Source of the DNA: Lentzea terrae
Lineage (GTDB): Bacteria > Actinomycetota > Actinomycetes > Mycobacteriales > Pseudonocardiaceae
Direction of reading: 5' to 3'
NCBI RefSeq assembly: GCF_003265345.1
Contig: NZ_QFWW01000030.1
Coordinates: 1 to 64,000 of the forward strand
DNA: 64,000 bases
Part shown: piece after piece, positions 43,162-50,687 of the stretch
Layout of the letters: every line of letters starts with the position of its first letter
Position numbering within the stretch: position 1 is the first letter of the stretch
Program-made: the position numbers and the translations under genes
Notes under the pieces: generated by a model
What the model was told of the DNA's origin: nothing
What the model saw: only the letters and a program-made list of their open reading frames with translations
Database searches by the model: none

Positions 43162-44043
43162 GTGGACGCCGAACTGCAGATGATCGAGGGCAAGCCCGTC
43201 CTGCGCTTCGAGCGCAGGCTGCGGCACTCGCCGGACAAGGTCTGGCGGGTGGTCACGGAGCCCGCCGAGATGAAGCACTGGTTCCCGGCCGAGGTCACGA
43301 TCGACGGCCGCAGGATGAGCTTCACGTTCCCGGACGCGGCCCCGGTCGACGCGGACGGCGGCGAGGGCGAGCTGCTCGAGTCCGACCCGCCGAGGGTCTT
43401 CGCGTTCCGCTGGCTCAACGACGTGTTGCGCTTCGAGATCCTGCCGCGCGAGGACGGCTGCCTGCTCGTGTTCACCACCGTGGTCACCAACAAGCTCTCC
43501 ATCGGCCGCGACGCCCCCGGCTGGACCACCTGCCTGGACGCCCTGGTCGCCCACGCCGACGGCACGAAGTTCGAGGCGCCGACGAAGTGGCTGCCGCTGA
43601 TCGAGCGCTACATCGCCGAGTTCGGCCTCGACGAGGGCACCGACGACCCCGACGGCGTGCGCTTCGTCCGCGACCTCGTCTGGGCGCCACTCGACGACGT
43701 CTGGCAACTGCTCACCGAAGGCACCGAGAACGCGGTCCCCACCCGCGCCGCCCACCCGAGCATCACGCCGGGCAAGCTCACCAAGTCCGAACCGCCGCGC
43801 CTGCTGGAGTACGAGTGGCTCCAGGACGGCGTGCCGAAGGGCGTCGTGCGCTGGGAGTTCGACCACGTGCCGCTGCAGGGCACCACGGTGACGCTCGTCC
43901 AGGAGAACGCCCACGGCCCCGAAGCCCTGGCCGCGTGGCACGTGCACCTGGAACTGTTCTTCGCCGCCACGCAGGGCGAGATCCGCTGCCCGTGGCCGTC
44001 CGACCGCGAGGAGGAACTCGTCAAGCGCTACGTCGAGCGCTGA
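43162..44043 (+). CDS. tandem SRPBCC (AHSA1-like) protein
   Basis: A 293-residue protein from GTG 43162 with two Activator of Hsp90 ATPase-like SRPBCC domains. Domain 1 (about 1-150) has VLRFERRLRHSPDKVWRVVTEPAEMKHWFPAEVTID and GWTTCLDALVAHADG. Domain 2 (about 165-293) has VRFVRDLVWAPLDDVWQLLTE, GKLTKSEPPRLLEYEW and AAWHVHLELFFAATQGE. Such proteins bind hydrophobic ligands. It is co-transcribed with the ArsR regulator, which presumably controls it. The last 16 bp overlap the gene on the other strand. Confidence 0.9.
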   Translation: MDAELQMIEGKPVLRFERRLRHSPDKVWRVVTEPAEMKHWFPAEVTIDGRRMSFTFPDAAPVDADGGEGELLESDPPRVFAFRWLNDVLRFEILPREDGCLLVFTTVVTNKLSIGRDAPGWTTCLDALVAHADGTKFEAPTKWLPLIERYIAEFGLDEGTDDPDGVRFVRDLVWAPLDDVWQLLTEGTENAVPTRAAHPSITPGKLTKSEPPRLLEYEWLQDGVPKGVVRWEFDHVPLQGTTVTLVQENAHGPEALAAWHVHLELFFAATQGEIRCPWPSDREEELVKRYVER

Positions 44044-44882
44044 TCGAGCTCCATCGCCAACCGGTCGATGCCCACGCCGCTGATCAGCAGCCGCTCCTTG
44101 CGGTTGCCCAGCAGCCGTTGCGTCCAGTCGACGAAGCCGCCGTCGCCGATCTCCACGCCGTCGCGGAACACTTTGAAGCACAAGCCCTGGTAGTACCCGG
44201 TGGTCCGCGACGGGTCGGCCGGCAGGTCACCGCGCAGCGCCTCGAACCGCGGATCCAGCACGGTCACGCGCACCTCGATGTCGCCGCACGCCTCGCGCAG
44301 GAAGGCGAGGTGTTCGAGAAAGTGTTGCCGTTCAAAGGCAAGCGACCCGCGGTCACGTCCGGCGGACACCGCGGCGAACAACGTGAAGTGCGCGAACCGC
44401 CCGGCGCCCTCGAACAGCTGCGCGCGCACCACGCGCTGCACCGCTGCGAGCCGGACGTCGTCTGCGGCAGTTTGCCTGCGCACGGCGGCTTCGAGTGCCA
44501 GCCCGTTGGTCGGGTCGGCCATGACCTCGGTGCCGCGGATCGTCGACAGCACGTTGTTCTGGTCCATCTCGGCCACCGCCGAGCAGGTGCCGAGCGGCAT
44601 CACCGGCGCGAGGCCCACGACGGAGAACGACGACGGCAGTGCGCGGAGCAACCGGTCTTCGGTCGCGCGCAGGACGTCGAACGGCACCTCAACAGGCGCC
44701 ACGAAACGGTCGGAACGGTACTGCCGCAACACATCCGGACCGGAGAGCGCCGAAGCACGGCGGCGCATCAATGCGAGCAGGACGGTGGTGAGATCGCTGC
44801 CGGGCAACTGAGCCAGCCGGTCCAGCGCCTCTTCGCCACCCAGTGAACGCAGCACCCGCGTCAAGACACCCATGCCAACCAT
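44028..44882 (-). CDS. class II aminoacyl-tRNA synthetase-like protein, unknown function
   Basis: A 284-residue protein with no certain family. The segment FVAPVEVPFDVLRATEDRLLRALPSSFSVVGLAPVMPLGTCSAVAEMDQNNVLST could be motif 2-like. The end GYYQGLCFKVFRDGVEIGDGGFVDWTQRLLGNRKERLLISGVGIDRLA resembles motif 3 of histidyl-tRNA synthetases (YYTG..FE.Y..G..IG.GGRYD..LG..G.GIGLDRL). No anticodon-binding domain is present. This suggests a paralogue of the HisRS/HisZ catalytic core, perhaps an amino-acid-activating or modifying enzyme. ATG positions at 44882 and 44873 are both possible. It stands alone between convergent and divergent genes. Confidence 0.6.
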   Translation of the reverse strand: MVGMGVLTRVLRSLGGEEALDRLAQLPGSDLTTVLLALMRRRASALSGPDVLRQYRSDRFVAPVEVPFDVLRATEDRLLRALPSSFSVVGLAPVMPLGTCSAVAEMDQNNVLSTIRGTEVMADPTNGLALEAAVRRQTAADDVRLAAVQRVVRAQLFEGAGRFAHFTLFAAVSAGRDRGSLAFERQHFLEHLAFLREACGDIEVRVTVLDPRFEALRGDLPADPSRTTGYYQGLCFKVFRDGVEIGDGGFVDWTQRLLGNRKERLLISGVGIDRLAMELDQRST

Positions 44883-44960
44883 GATCTACGTATTGGCCAG
44901 CGGATTTTGCACAATGTGCCGCGGAGAGGACGAACAACAATCGTCCGCGAAGAACAGGAA

Positions 44961-45176
44961 TCAGGCTGCGGAGAGCATGGCGTAGCCGGCCGTGGTGAGG
45001 GCCGCGGGGCCCGGACGGGTGCTGATCAGGCCCGCAGTCTTCAGGCGCAGTCCGACGAACTGGTCGGCGCAGCACAGGCCGTCGACGAGCAGGGAGCCCG
45101 CGGCGATCTCGCAACGGCCGTCGGCAACGGCTCTGAGAACTGCGCGGTCGCGGTGTGTGAGCGATGAGACGGTCAT
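44961..45176 (-). CDS. small winged-helix-like protein
   Basis: A 71-residue ORF with SD GGAGA 6 nt before the ATG: TVSSLTHRDRAVLRAVADGRCEIAAGSLLVDGLCCADQFVGLRLKTAGLISTRPGPAALTTAGYAMLSAA. The predicted helix-helix-strand pattern with LTHRDRAVLRAVADGR and LRLKTAGLISTRPG..ALTTAG looks like a minimal winged-helix domain. Two adjacent Cys (GLCCAD) stand in the middle. Likely a small DNA-binding or accessory protein; function unknown. Confidence 0.6.
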   Translation of the reverse strand: MTVSSLTHRDRAVLRAVADGRCEIAAGSLLVDGLCCADQFVGLRLKTAGLISTRPGPAALTTAGYAMLSAA

Positions 45177-45204
45177 CTTCTTCTCCTAGCGGTAAAGCTT
45201 CTAC

Positions 45205-46266
45205 TTACTGATACGTCGAAGGAGAAGGCTTCGGTTCGACATCATCGTCAGAGAATTCTGCGCGTACCCCCAGAAGACGTACGGCGCGGCCGTGTTCGAA
45301 GCGGTCGAGCACTACCAACGCGGCCGCGGCAAGATCGTCGGCGGAGGACGTCGGCGCAGGCAGCTTCATCAGGCGCACCTTCGTGAAGAAGGGCACGAAG
45401 CGCACCTTCACGCCGACGCGCACGACCGGGCGGCCTTCGGCGGCCACGTCGACCGCCACCTGGTGGGCCAGCGCGACGACCTCGCGCCGGATGTCCTCCA
45501 GCGACACCAGGTCCTGCTGGAACGTCTTCTCGTGTGAACGCGACTTCACCACCCACGGCGTCGCGGAAACCACCGTGTCGCCCGCGCCCAGACCAACGGT
45601 CCGGTAATAGGGGCCCATCCGCGGGCCGAAGCGGGCCGCCAACGCTTCAACGGACGCCGACGCCAGGTCCGTCACGGTCGAGATGCCGAGCTCGGCCAGC
45701 TTGCGCTCGGTCTTCGTGCCGATGCCCCACAGCGCGGACGTCGGCCGGTGGCCCATCACCTCGACCCAGTTCGCGCGGGTCAGCTGGTACACGCCGGCGG
45801 GCTTGCCGAACTCGGTCGCGATCTTGGCGCGCAGCTTGTTGTCGCCGATGCCCACCGAGCAGTGCAGTCCGGTGGAATCCAGGACCGCCGCCTGCAACGA
45901 CCTGGCCAGTTCAAAAGGGTCGTCGACAGACGCGCCGACGAACGCCTCGTCCCAGCCCAGCACCTCGACGACGACCGGGAACGATCGCAGCACGGCCATC
46001 ACGTCCGCCGACGCCGCCTCGTACAGCGGGTGGTCTGCGGGCAGGAACACGGCGTCCGGCAGCTTCTTGAACGCGGTGCGCAACGGCATCCCGGAGTGCA
46101 CACCGAATGAGCGCGCCTCGTAGGACGCGGTGGCCACGACCGCGCGCTCGGTCGGGTCGCCGTTGCCGCCCACCACCACGGGTTTGCCGCGCAACGACGG
46201 GTCGCGGAGGACCTCCACCGCCGCGATGAACTGGTCGAGGTCCACGTGCAGGACCCAGTCCGCCAT
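45205..46266 (-). CDS. Y-family DNA polymerase, DinB2-like (steric gate replaced)
   Basis: A translesion polymerase of 353 residues from ATG 46266. The palm begins WVLHVDLDQFIAAVEVLRDP, with catalytic Asp9 and the aromatic steric-gate position occupied by Ile14 instead of Phe/Tyr. VEVLGWDEAFVGAS holds the other catalytic acids. The HhH region (ALWGIGTKTERKLAELGI) and little finger are complete. The motif matches mycobacterial DinB2, where a Leu at the gate allows ribonucleotide and 8-oxo-dGTP use. No beta-clamp peptide (QLxLF) is visible at the C-terminus. It is divergent from a Nudix gene with only 10 bp between the starts. Confidence 0.92.
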   Translation of the reverse strand: MADWVLHVDLDQFIAAVEVLRDPSLRGKPVVVGGNGDPTERAVVATASYEARSFGVHSGMPLRTAFKKLPDAVFLPADHPLYEAASADVMAVLRSFPVVVEVLGWDEAFVGASVDDPFELARSLQAAVLDSTGLHCSVGIGDNKLRAKIATEFGKPAGVYQLTRANWVEVMGHRPTSALWGIGTKTERKLAELGISTVTDLASASVEALAARFGPRMGPYYRTVGLGAGDTVVSATPWVVKSRSHEKTFQQDLVSLEDIRREVVALAHQVAVDVAAEGRPVVRVGVKVRFVPFFTKVRLMKLPAPTSSADDLAAAALVVLDRFEHGRAVRLLGVRAEFSDDDVEPKPSPSTYQ

Positions 46267-46276
46267 GCTGGACAGT

Positions 46277-46723
46277 ATGAAACGGAGCGCCGGAATCCTG
46301 CTCTTCAGGCGGAACGAGCAGCTGGAGGTACTTCTCGGGCACATGGGCGGCCCGTTCTGGGCCCGCAAGGACGCCGGCGCGTGGTCCGTGCCGAAGGGCG
46401 AGTACACCGACGACGAGACGCCGGAAGCGGCCGCGCGGCGCGAGTTCGAGGAGGAGCTCGGACTGAAGGTGCCCGACGGCGAGCTCATCCCGCTCGGCGA
46501 GGCCAAGGGCTCCGGCAAGGTCATCACGGTGTGGGCGCTCGAGGGCGACCTCGATCCGGAGGCCGTCACGCCCGGCACCTTCGAGATGGAGTGGCCGCCG
46601 AAGTCGGGGCAGAAGAAAACGTTCCCCGAGGTGGATCGCGTGCAGTGGTTCACCGTGGAAGAGGCGAGCGCGAAGATCGTCTCCGCGCAACGCCCCTTCC
46701 TCGAACGTCTCACGGCCAGATAG
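46277..46723 (+). CDS. Nudix hydrolase
   Basis: A 148-residue Nudix protein from ATG 46277: MKRSAGILLFRRNEQLEVLLGHMGGPFWARKDAGAWSVPKGEYTDDETPEAAARREFEEELGL, with the box G-x5-E-x7-REFEEELG complete, then EVDRVQWFTVEEASAKIVSAQRPFLERL. The GGPFWA..WSVPKGE pattern fits the group cleaving (di)nucleoside polyphosphates or MutT-like substrates. Its start is 10 bp from the start of the divergent DinB2-like gene, so both promoters must lie inside coding sequence. It overlaps the convergent endonuclease gene by 14 bp. Confidence 0.92.
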   Translation: MKRSAGILLFRRNEQLEVLLGHMGGPFWARKDAGAWSVPKGEYTDDETPEAAARREFEEELGLKVPDGELIPLGEAKGSGKVITVWALEGDLDPEAVTPGTFEMEWPPKSGQKKTFPEVDRVQWFTVEEASAKIVSAQRPFLERLTAR

Positions 46724-47876
46724 CCGCGACCCACTCCGGGTGGTCGATGAACGGGTTGCGGTTGCGCTGGTAGCTGTCGAAGATCACGTCGTTGCGGCGC
46801 TTCTCGAACGCGTCCGGCGGGTCCTGCTGGCTCCACGCCTTCAGGACCGACAGCTTGCCGTGGTACGGCGCGGTGCCGTTGTTCACCGAGTTGTTGAGCT
46901 CCAGGTTCGGGAAGCCGTCGGTGCCCTCGTAGCGCACGGCCATGTAGAAGATCATGCGCGCGACGTCGCCCTTCACGGCAAGCCGAGGCTCGAACGAATC
47001 GCCGTCGTACTTGCTCTCGGACGCTTCCGGCACCGCGTTGCCGCCCATGTCGAAGTCCAGGTTGCCACGGGTCGCGTTGACGTTCACGTCCTCCGGCCGC
47101 AGGTGGTGGAGGTCGGTGCCGGGGCCGGTGGCGGTGCCGAAGTCACCGTGCGACTTGGCCCAGACGTGCTCGCGGTTCCAGTTGTCGTTGCCGCCGCCGT
47201 TCAGCGACTTCGCCCGCGAGATGCCGCTGTACAGCAGGATCACGTTGTTCGAGTTCGCCGGGTCCTGGTCGGTGGCCTTCAGCGCGTCCCAGACCGCGTC
47301 GTAGCTGAGCTTGTCCTGGTTCTTGATGATGCCGTTCAACGCCGACTTCAACGCCGCACCGGACTTGCCACAAGCCGCCGTGTAGTAGGCCTCGCAAGAC
47401 GACGGCGGCGGTGTCGTCGTCGATGTTGTCGGCGGCGTCGTCGTCGTGCTGGTCGGCGGCGTTGTGCCGGCGAACGCGAACGCCGTGGACGAGGTCATAC
47501 CGGCGTGCGAGAAGTACGCGCTCAACGAACCCGTCACGTCGATCTGCTTGCCCATCAGCGACGGGTTGGTGCGAAGCCCCCACGACGCGCGGAACGCCGA
47601 CGGGATCTGCACGTAGATCATGCTCGACGTGCTCGTCTGGGAGGCCGTGTCAGCCAGCGCCAGCGCGTAGTCGTTGGGAAAACCCGATCGGATGACCGTG
47701 CTCGTGGCCGTCGGCTGGCCGACGACGTATCCCCGCACCGTCTGCGAGGACCCGTCCTGCTGGCTGATCGCCTGGGCAACGGTGAGCGGACCTGCTGCAA
47801 CAGCGGCGGTCGACCCGTACAGGCCGACCGCCGCCAACAAACCGATGACCAACGCCAGTGGACTCCACCGCGCCAT
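46710..47876 (-). CDS. secreted endonuclease I family nuclease with N-terminal OB-like domain
   Basis: A secreted nuclease of 388 residues from ATG 47876 (SD GGGGAG 5 nt upstream; GTG 47882 is too close to the SD). The signal peptide ends near AAVAAGP. Residues 35-135 form an OB-fold/DUF6359-like domain (TVRGYVVGQPTATSTV..LMGKQIDVTGSLSAYFSHAG). A Thr/Pro linker follows. The endonuclease I (NucM/Bsn) domain has NWNREHVWAKSHG (catalytic His) and TDLHHLRPEDVNVNATRGNLDFD. It probably degrades extracellular nucleic acid for nutrition. A perfect palindrome directly upstream may control it. Confidence 0.92.
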   Translation of the reverse strand: MARWSPLALVIGLLAAVGLYGSTAAVAAGPLTVAQAISQQDGSSQTVRGYVVGQPTATSTVIRSGFPNDYALALADTASQTSTSSMIYVQIPSAFRASWGLRTNPSLMGKQIDVTGSLSAYFSHAGMTSSTAFAFAGTTPPTSTTTTPPTTSTTTPPPSSCEAYYTAACGKSGAALKSALNGIIKNQDKLSYDAVWDALKATDQDPANSNNVILLYSGISRAKSLNGGGNDNWNREHVWAKSHGDFGTATGPGTDLHHLRPEDVNVNATRGNLDFDMGGNAVPEASESKYDGDSFEPRLAVKGDVARMIFYMAVRYEGTDGFPNLELNNSVNNGTAPYHGKLSVLKAWSQQDPPDAFEKRRNDVIFDSYQRNRNPFIDHPEWVAAIWP

Positions 47877-47885
47877 GAACACTCC

Positions 47886-47916
47886 CCGATCGTGTGAATG
47901 TTTTGCACACGATCGG
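47886..47916. promoter_or_regulatory. 11-bp perfect inverted repeat before the endonuclease gene
   Basis: CCGATCGTGTG and CACACGATCGG flank a 9-nt AT-rich loop. The repeat ends about 10 bp before the endonuclease start codon and includes part of its Shine-Dalgarno region. It could be a repressor operator, or an mRNA hairpin that hides the ribosome-binding site. Confidence 0.6.
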
Positions 47917-47957
47917 TGGACATGGTCAACGGGCGGTTAACGATTGATCACGGATGA

Positions 47958-48860
47958 TCACGGCACCAGGACGACCTTGCCCGTGGTCCTCTTCGACTCG
48001 ACGAGCTCGTGCGCCTTCGCGACGTCGGCGAGCGGCACGATCTGGTCGAGCTGCACCCTGAGCTGCGGCAATGCCGCGAGGTCGGTGCCGGAGGCGGACA
48101 CGCTGCCGAAGAGCTCGAACCGGATGCCGAGGTCCGAGGCCCGGTTAACGTCAAAACCCGGATTGCCCGGAATGATCGACACGAGCACGCCACCGGGCTT
48201 GAGCACCTTGGCGGAACGCTCGGCGTAGTCCCCGCCGATCGTGTCGAGCACGACGTCGACCGGGTTGATCGACGTGAAGTCCTCGTTCCGGTAGTCGATG
48301 ACCTCGTCCGCGCCGAGCGACCGCACGAAGTCGTGCTTGGCCGCCGACGCCGTGCCGATCACGTACGCGCCCCGCGCCTTGGCGATCTGCACCGCCACGT
48401 GCCCGACACCGCCGGCCGCCGCGTGGATCAGCACGCGCTGACCAGCGGAAAGCCCGCCGCGGCCAACGAGCGTCTGCCACGCCGTCAGCGCCACCAGCGG
48501 CACCGCGCCCGCTTCCTCGACGGTGAACCACGACGGCCGCCGCACGAGGTCAGCAGCGTTCGCCACGACGTACTCGGCGTAGCCACCGCCGGTGCCGGGG
48601 AAGGGCAGCAGCCCGTACACCTCGTCGCCGGCCTCGAACCCCTCACCCGACTCGACCGTGCCCGCGATGTCCCAGCCCAGCGTGAACGGCGGCTCGCCCA
48701 GCGCGGGGAACGCACCGGCGCGGATGTAGGTGTCGACCGGGTTCACGCCGGCCGCTCCCACCTTGACCAGTACCTGACCCGGCCCGGTCACCGGCTTCGC
48801 CACCTCCGCGACCTCCAGCACGGACGCGTCCCCGACGGTCTTCTGCGTGATGACTCGCAT
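47958..48860 (-). CDS. NADP-dependent quinone oxidoreductase (MDR family)
   Basis: A zinc-independent medium-chain dehydrogenase of 300 residues. The GroES-like half has VLVKVGAAGVNPVDTYIRAG and FTLGWDIAGTVESG..GDEVYGLLPF. The Rossmann half has LIHAAAGGVGHVAVQIAKARGAYVIGTAS and AKVLKPGGVLVSI. HELVESKRTTGKVVLVP is the usual C-terminus. It reduces quinones or enones with NADPH. The strong SD AAGGGGGG precedes the ATG, and a pair of short palindromes in the upstream region suggests a MarR/HxlR-type regulator. Confidence 0.93.
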   Translation of the reverse strand: MRVITQKTVGDASVLEVAEVAKPVTGPGQVLVKVGAAGVNPVDTYIRAGAFPALGEPPFTLGWDIAGTVESGEGFEAGDEVYGLLPFPGTGGGYAEYVVANAADLVRRPSWFTVEEAGAVPLVALTAWQTLVGRGGLSAGQRVLIHAAAGGVGHVAVQIAKARGAYVIGTASAAKHDFVRSLGADEVIDYRNEDFTSINPVDVVLDTIGGDYAERSAKVLKPGGVLVSIIPGNPGFDVNRASDLGIRFELFGSVSASGTDLAALPQLRVQLDQIVPLADVAKAHELVESKRTTGKVVLVP

Positions 48861-48900
48861 GATGATCCCCCTTCGATGATCTCGACGGGGACCATCTTGC

Positions 48901-48924
48901 AGTTAGCGCCAACTTTTAGAAAGT
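48901..48924. promoter_or_regulatory. overlapping palindromes upstream of the MDR gene
   Basis: AGTTAGCGCCAACT (48901-48914) is a near-perfect 14-bp dyad, and ACTTTTAGAAAGT (48912-48924) is a 13-bp dyad. They lie 40-64 bp before the MDR start. The pattern is typical of MarR/HxlR operators. No such regulator is adjacent. Confidence 0.35.
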
Positions 48925-48940
48925 AGGCACTTCGAGGTGA

Positions 48941-49444
48941 CTAACTCTCCCTCAGGTAGAGGTCCCGGAGCAGCGCGATCTCCGCACCGTGGTGGATCAC
49001 CTCCCGGTTGATGTGCAGCACCAGGGTCGCCATCGGCTCCGCGGCGAACGGCCCCTCCGCCGGCCCCACAGCCTTCGAGAGGTCTGCCGTGCGCGCGCCG
49101 GCCATCCACGCCTCGTAGACGTCGTCCAGTTGCTTCAACGCTTCGTCGGCGCTCAACGCGTACTTCCACGTCATGTAGTCGCACGGCGGTCCACCGAAGT
49201 GAGAAGCCACCCGCGCACCGAACACGCCCACGATGACGTGCGCCAGCCTCCACGCGATCGTGGTGACCGGGGCGGGCACGGGCTCCGGGTACTCGAAGTC
49301 GATCGAGCCGTCCTCGTGCAGGGCCCACGCGTCCGGCACCGGACGCCAGAAGTACTCCTCGTCGGTCAGCCCCTCCAGCCGCGGCCGCAGCTGCATCCGC
49401 CAGTGCCACTCGAGCTGGTCCGTCAACTGCTTGTTCCAGTCCAT
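48941..49444 (-). CDS. DinB_2 family (four-helix) protein
   Basis: A 167-residue DinB/YfiT-like protein from ATG 49444: MDWNKQLTDQLEWHWRMQLRPRLEGLTDEEYFWRPVPDAWAL, TIAWRLAHVIVGVFGARVASHFGGPP (first His), then LHINREVIHHGAEIALLRDLYLR (HxxxH-like metal ligands). The family uses low-molecular-weight thiols with a divalent metal in several actinobacterial members. It has no relation to DNA polymerase DinB. It is divergent from the GNAT gene, 55 bp away. Confidence 0.9.
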   Translation of the reverse strand: MDWNKQLTDQLEWHWRMQLRPRLEGLTDEEYFWRPVPDAWALHEDGSIDFEYPEPVPAPVTTIAWRLAHVIVGVFGARVASHFGGPPCDYMTWKYALSADEALKQLDDVYEAWMAGARTADLSKAVGPAEGPFAAEPMATLVLHINREVIHHGAEIALLRDLYLRES

Positions 49445-49499
49445 GCCGAGCACGGTAAAACCGTTTGCGGACAACCACTGCCCTGGAAACACTCGGCCG

Positions 49500-50639
49500 G
49501 TGGAGATTCGCACCTCGCGCCTCGAAGACCTGGACCAGATCGAGAAGCTCGTCGTCTCGCGGATGGACCCCAGCGACGGCGTCGACGCCCGGCTGCTGAT
49601 GACCGATCCGGACGCGGGCTGCGAGTGGGTGGCGGTCGCTGCCGACGGCGACCGGATCGTCTCGACCGTCACGTTGATGGACGAAACCCTGACGCTCGAC
49701 GGCCTCGACATCCCGGCAGGCCAGGTCGAACAGGTCGCCACCGACGTCGAGTACGAGGGCAGGGGCCTGGTGCGGCAGCTGATGGGCTGGGCGCACGAAC
49801 GGTCCGCGCACCGCGGTCACCTGGTCCAGGTGATGATCGGCATCCCGTACTTCTACCGCCAGTTCGGTTACACCTACTCGATCCCGGTCAAGCAGACCAG
49901 GCCACTGACCAAGAAGCCGGAACCCGTTGCCGGACACACGATCCGGCGTGCGACCGAGGCCGACATCCCCATCCTCGACCGCCTCCAGGACGACGCTCAG
50001 CAGAGCGTCGACCTGCGCATGGGCCACACCACCCCGTGCTGGCGCTGGCTGATCAACCGCACCGGCACCACCACGTGGGTCGTCGAACGCGACGGCGTCC
50101 CCGTCGCCACCGGCCGCAGCACACCGCCGGAAGAAGGTGACGTCGTGCTGGGCGAGATCGCCGGAGCCGACGACGCCGTGAAAGCGTTGGTGCAGCTGGT
50201 TGATCCGGCTCAGGTCGTCGAACGGCTGCCGGTGCTGGAGGAGTTCCTGGAATCGCGCAGGCCCGGCCTGGAGCAGTACCTGGTGCGGATCCCGGACATC
50301 CCGAAGCTGTTCGAGCACCTGCGCCCGGTGTTCACGAAACGCTTGCAGGGCCAGGATCCTGCCGACGTGCTGCTCGGTTTCTACCGCACGCACGTCCGCT
50401 TCCGCTGGGACGGCACCGAGATCGGGCCGTACGAGTGGGGCGGCACCTTGCTGGGCCCCGGCGAGGAGGGCGGTGCCGGCATCGCCCCGGACCTGCTCGC
50501 ACCACTGCTGTTCGGCCCGCACGGGATCGACGGGCTGCGGCGGTGGTTCAGCGACGTCTACCCGGGCCCCAACTTCGACCTGATGAACGCGCTGTTCCCG
50601 CCGGTCACCAGCGACCTGCTGACGTTCTACCTCCCGTAG
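49500..50639 (+). CDS. Eis-like GNAT family N-acetyltransferase
   Basis: A 379-residue acetyltransferase from GTG 49500. The N-terminal GNAT domain has WVAVAADGDRIVSTVTLMDETLTLDG and QVEQVATDVEYEGRGLVRQLMGWAHERS (acetyl-CoA P-loop), with YFYRQFGYTYSIP. A second domain begins HTIRRATEADIPILDRLQ, and the C-terminal third (residues 250-379) is an uncharacterised domain ending DVYPGPNFDLMNALFPPVTSDLL. This two-GNAT-lobe plus tail layout recalls Eis-type enzymes, which acetylate amines including aminoglycosides. Substrate not determined. Confidence 0.85.
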   Translation: MEIRTSRLEDLDQIEKLVVSRMDPSDGVDARLLMTDPDAGCEWVAVAADGDRIVSTVTLMDETLTLDGLDIPAGQVEQVATDVEYEGRGLVRQLMGWAHERSAHRGHLVQVMIGIPYFYRQFGYTYSIPVKQTRPLTKKPEPVAGHTIRRATEADIPILDRLQDDAQQSVDLRMGHTTPCWRWLINRTGTTTWVVERDGVPVATGRSTPPEEGDVVLGEIAGADDAVKALVQLVDPAQVVERLPVLEEFLESRRPGLEQYLVRIPDIPKLFEHLRPVFTKRLQGQDPADVLLGFYRTHVRFRWDGTEIGPYEWGGTLLGPGEEGGAGIAPDLLAPLLFGPHGIDGLRRWFSDVYPGPNFDLMNALFPPVTSDLLTFYLP

Positions 50640-50659
50640 CACCCGGTTCGCGCCAATAA

Positions 50660-50680
50660 ACCGAGCGCTCGGTCTAGTAT
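50660..50680. promoter_or_regulatory. TetR operator and leaderless promoter of the YqeB-tetR pair
   Basis: ACCGAGCGCTCGGT (50660-50673) is a perfect 14-bp palindrome of the classic TetR type. It directly adjoins the -10 hexamer TAGTAT (50675-50680); ATG 50688 is 8 nt further, so the transcript is leaderless. Binding by the TetR protein of the same operon would block RNA polymerase. Confidence 0.75.
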
Positions 50681-50687
50681 TGAGCGC

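Noticed and set aside
48941-49444. Confusing the DinB_2 protein with DNA polymerase DinB
   Set aside because: The sequence is a four-helix metal/thiol-type protein without polymerase motifs; the real Y-family polymerase is at 45205-46266.
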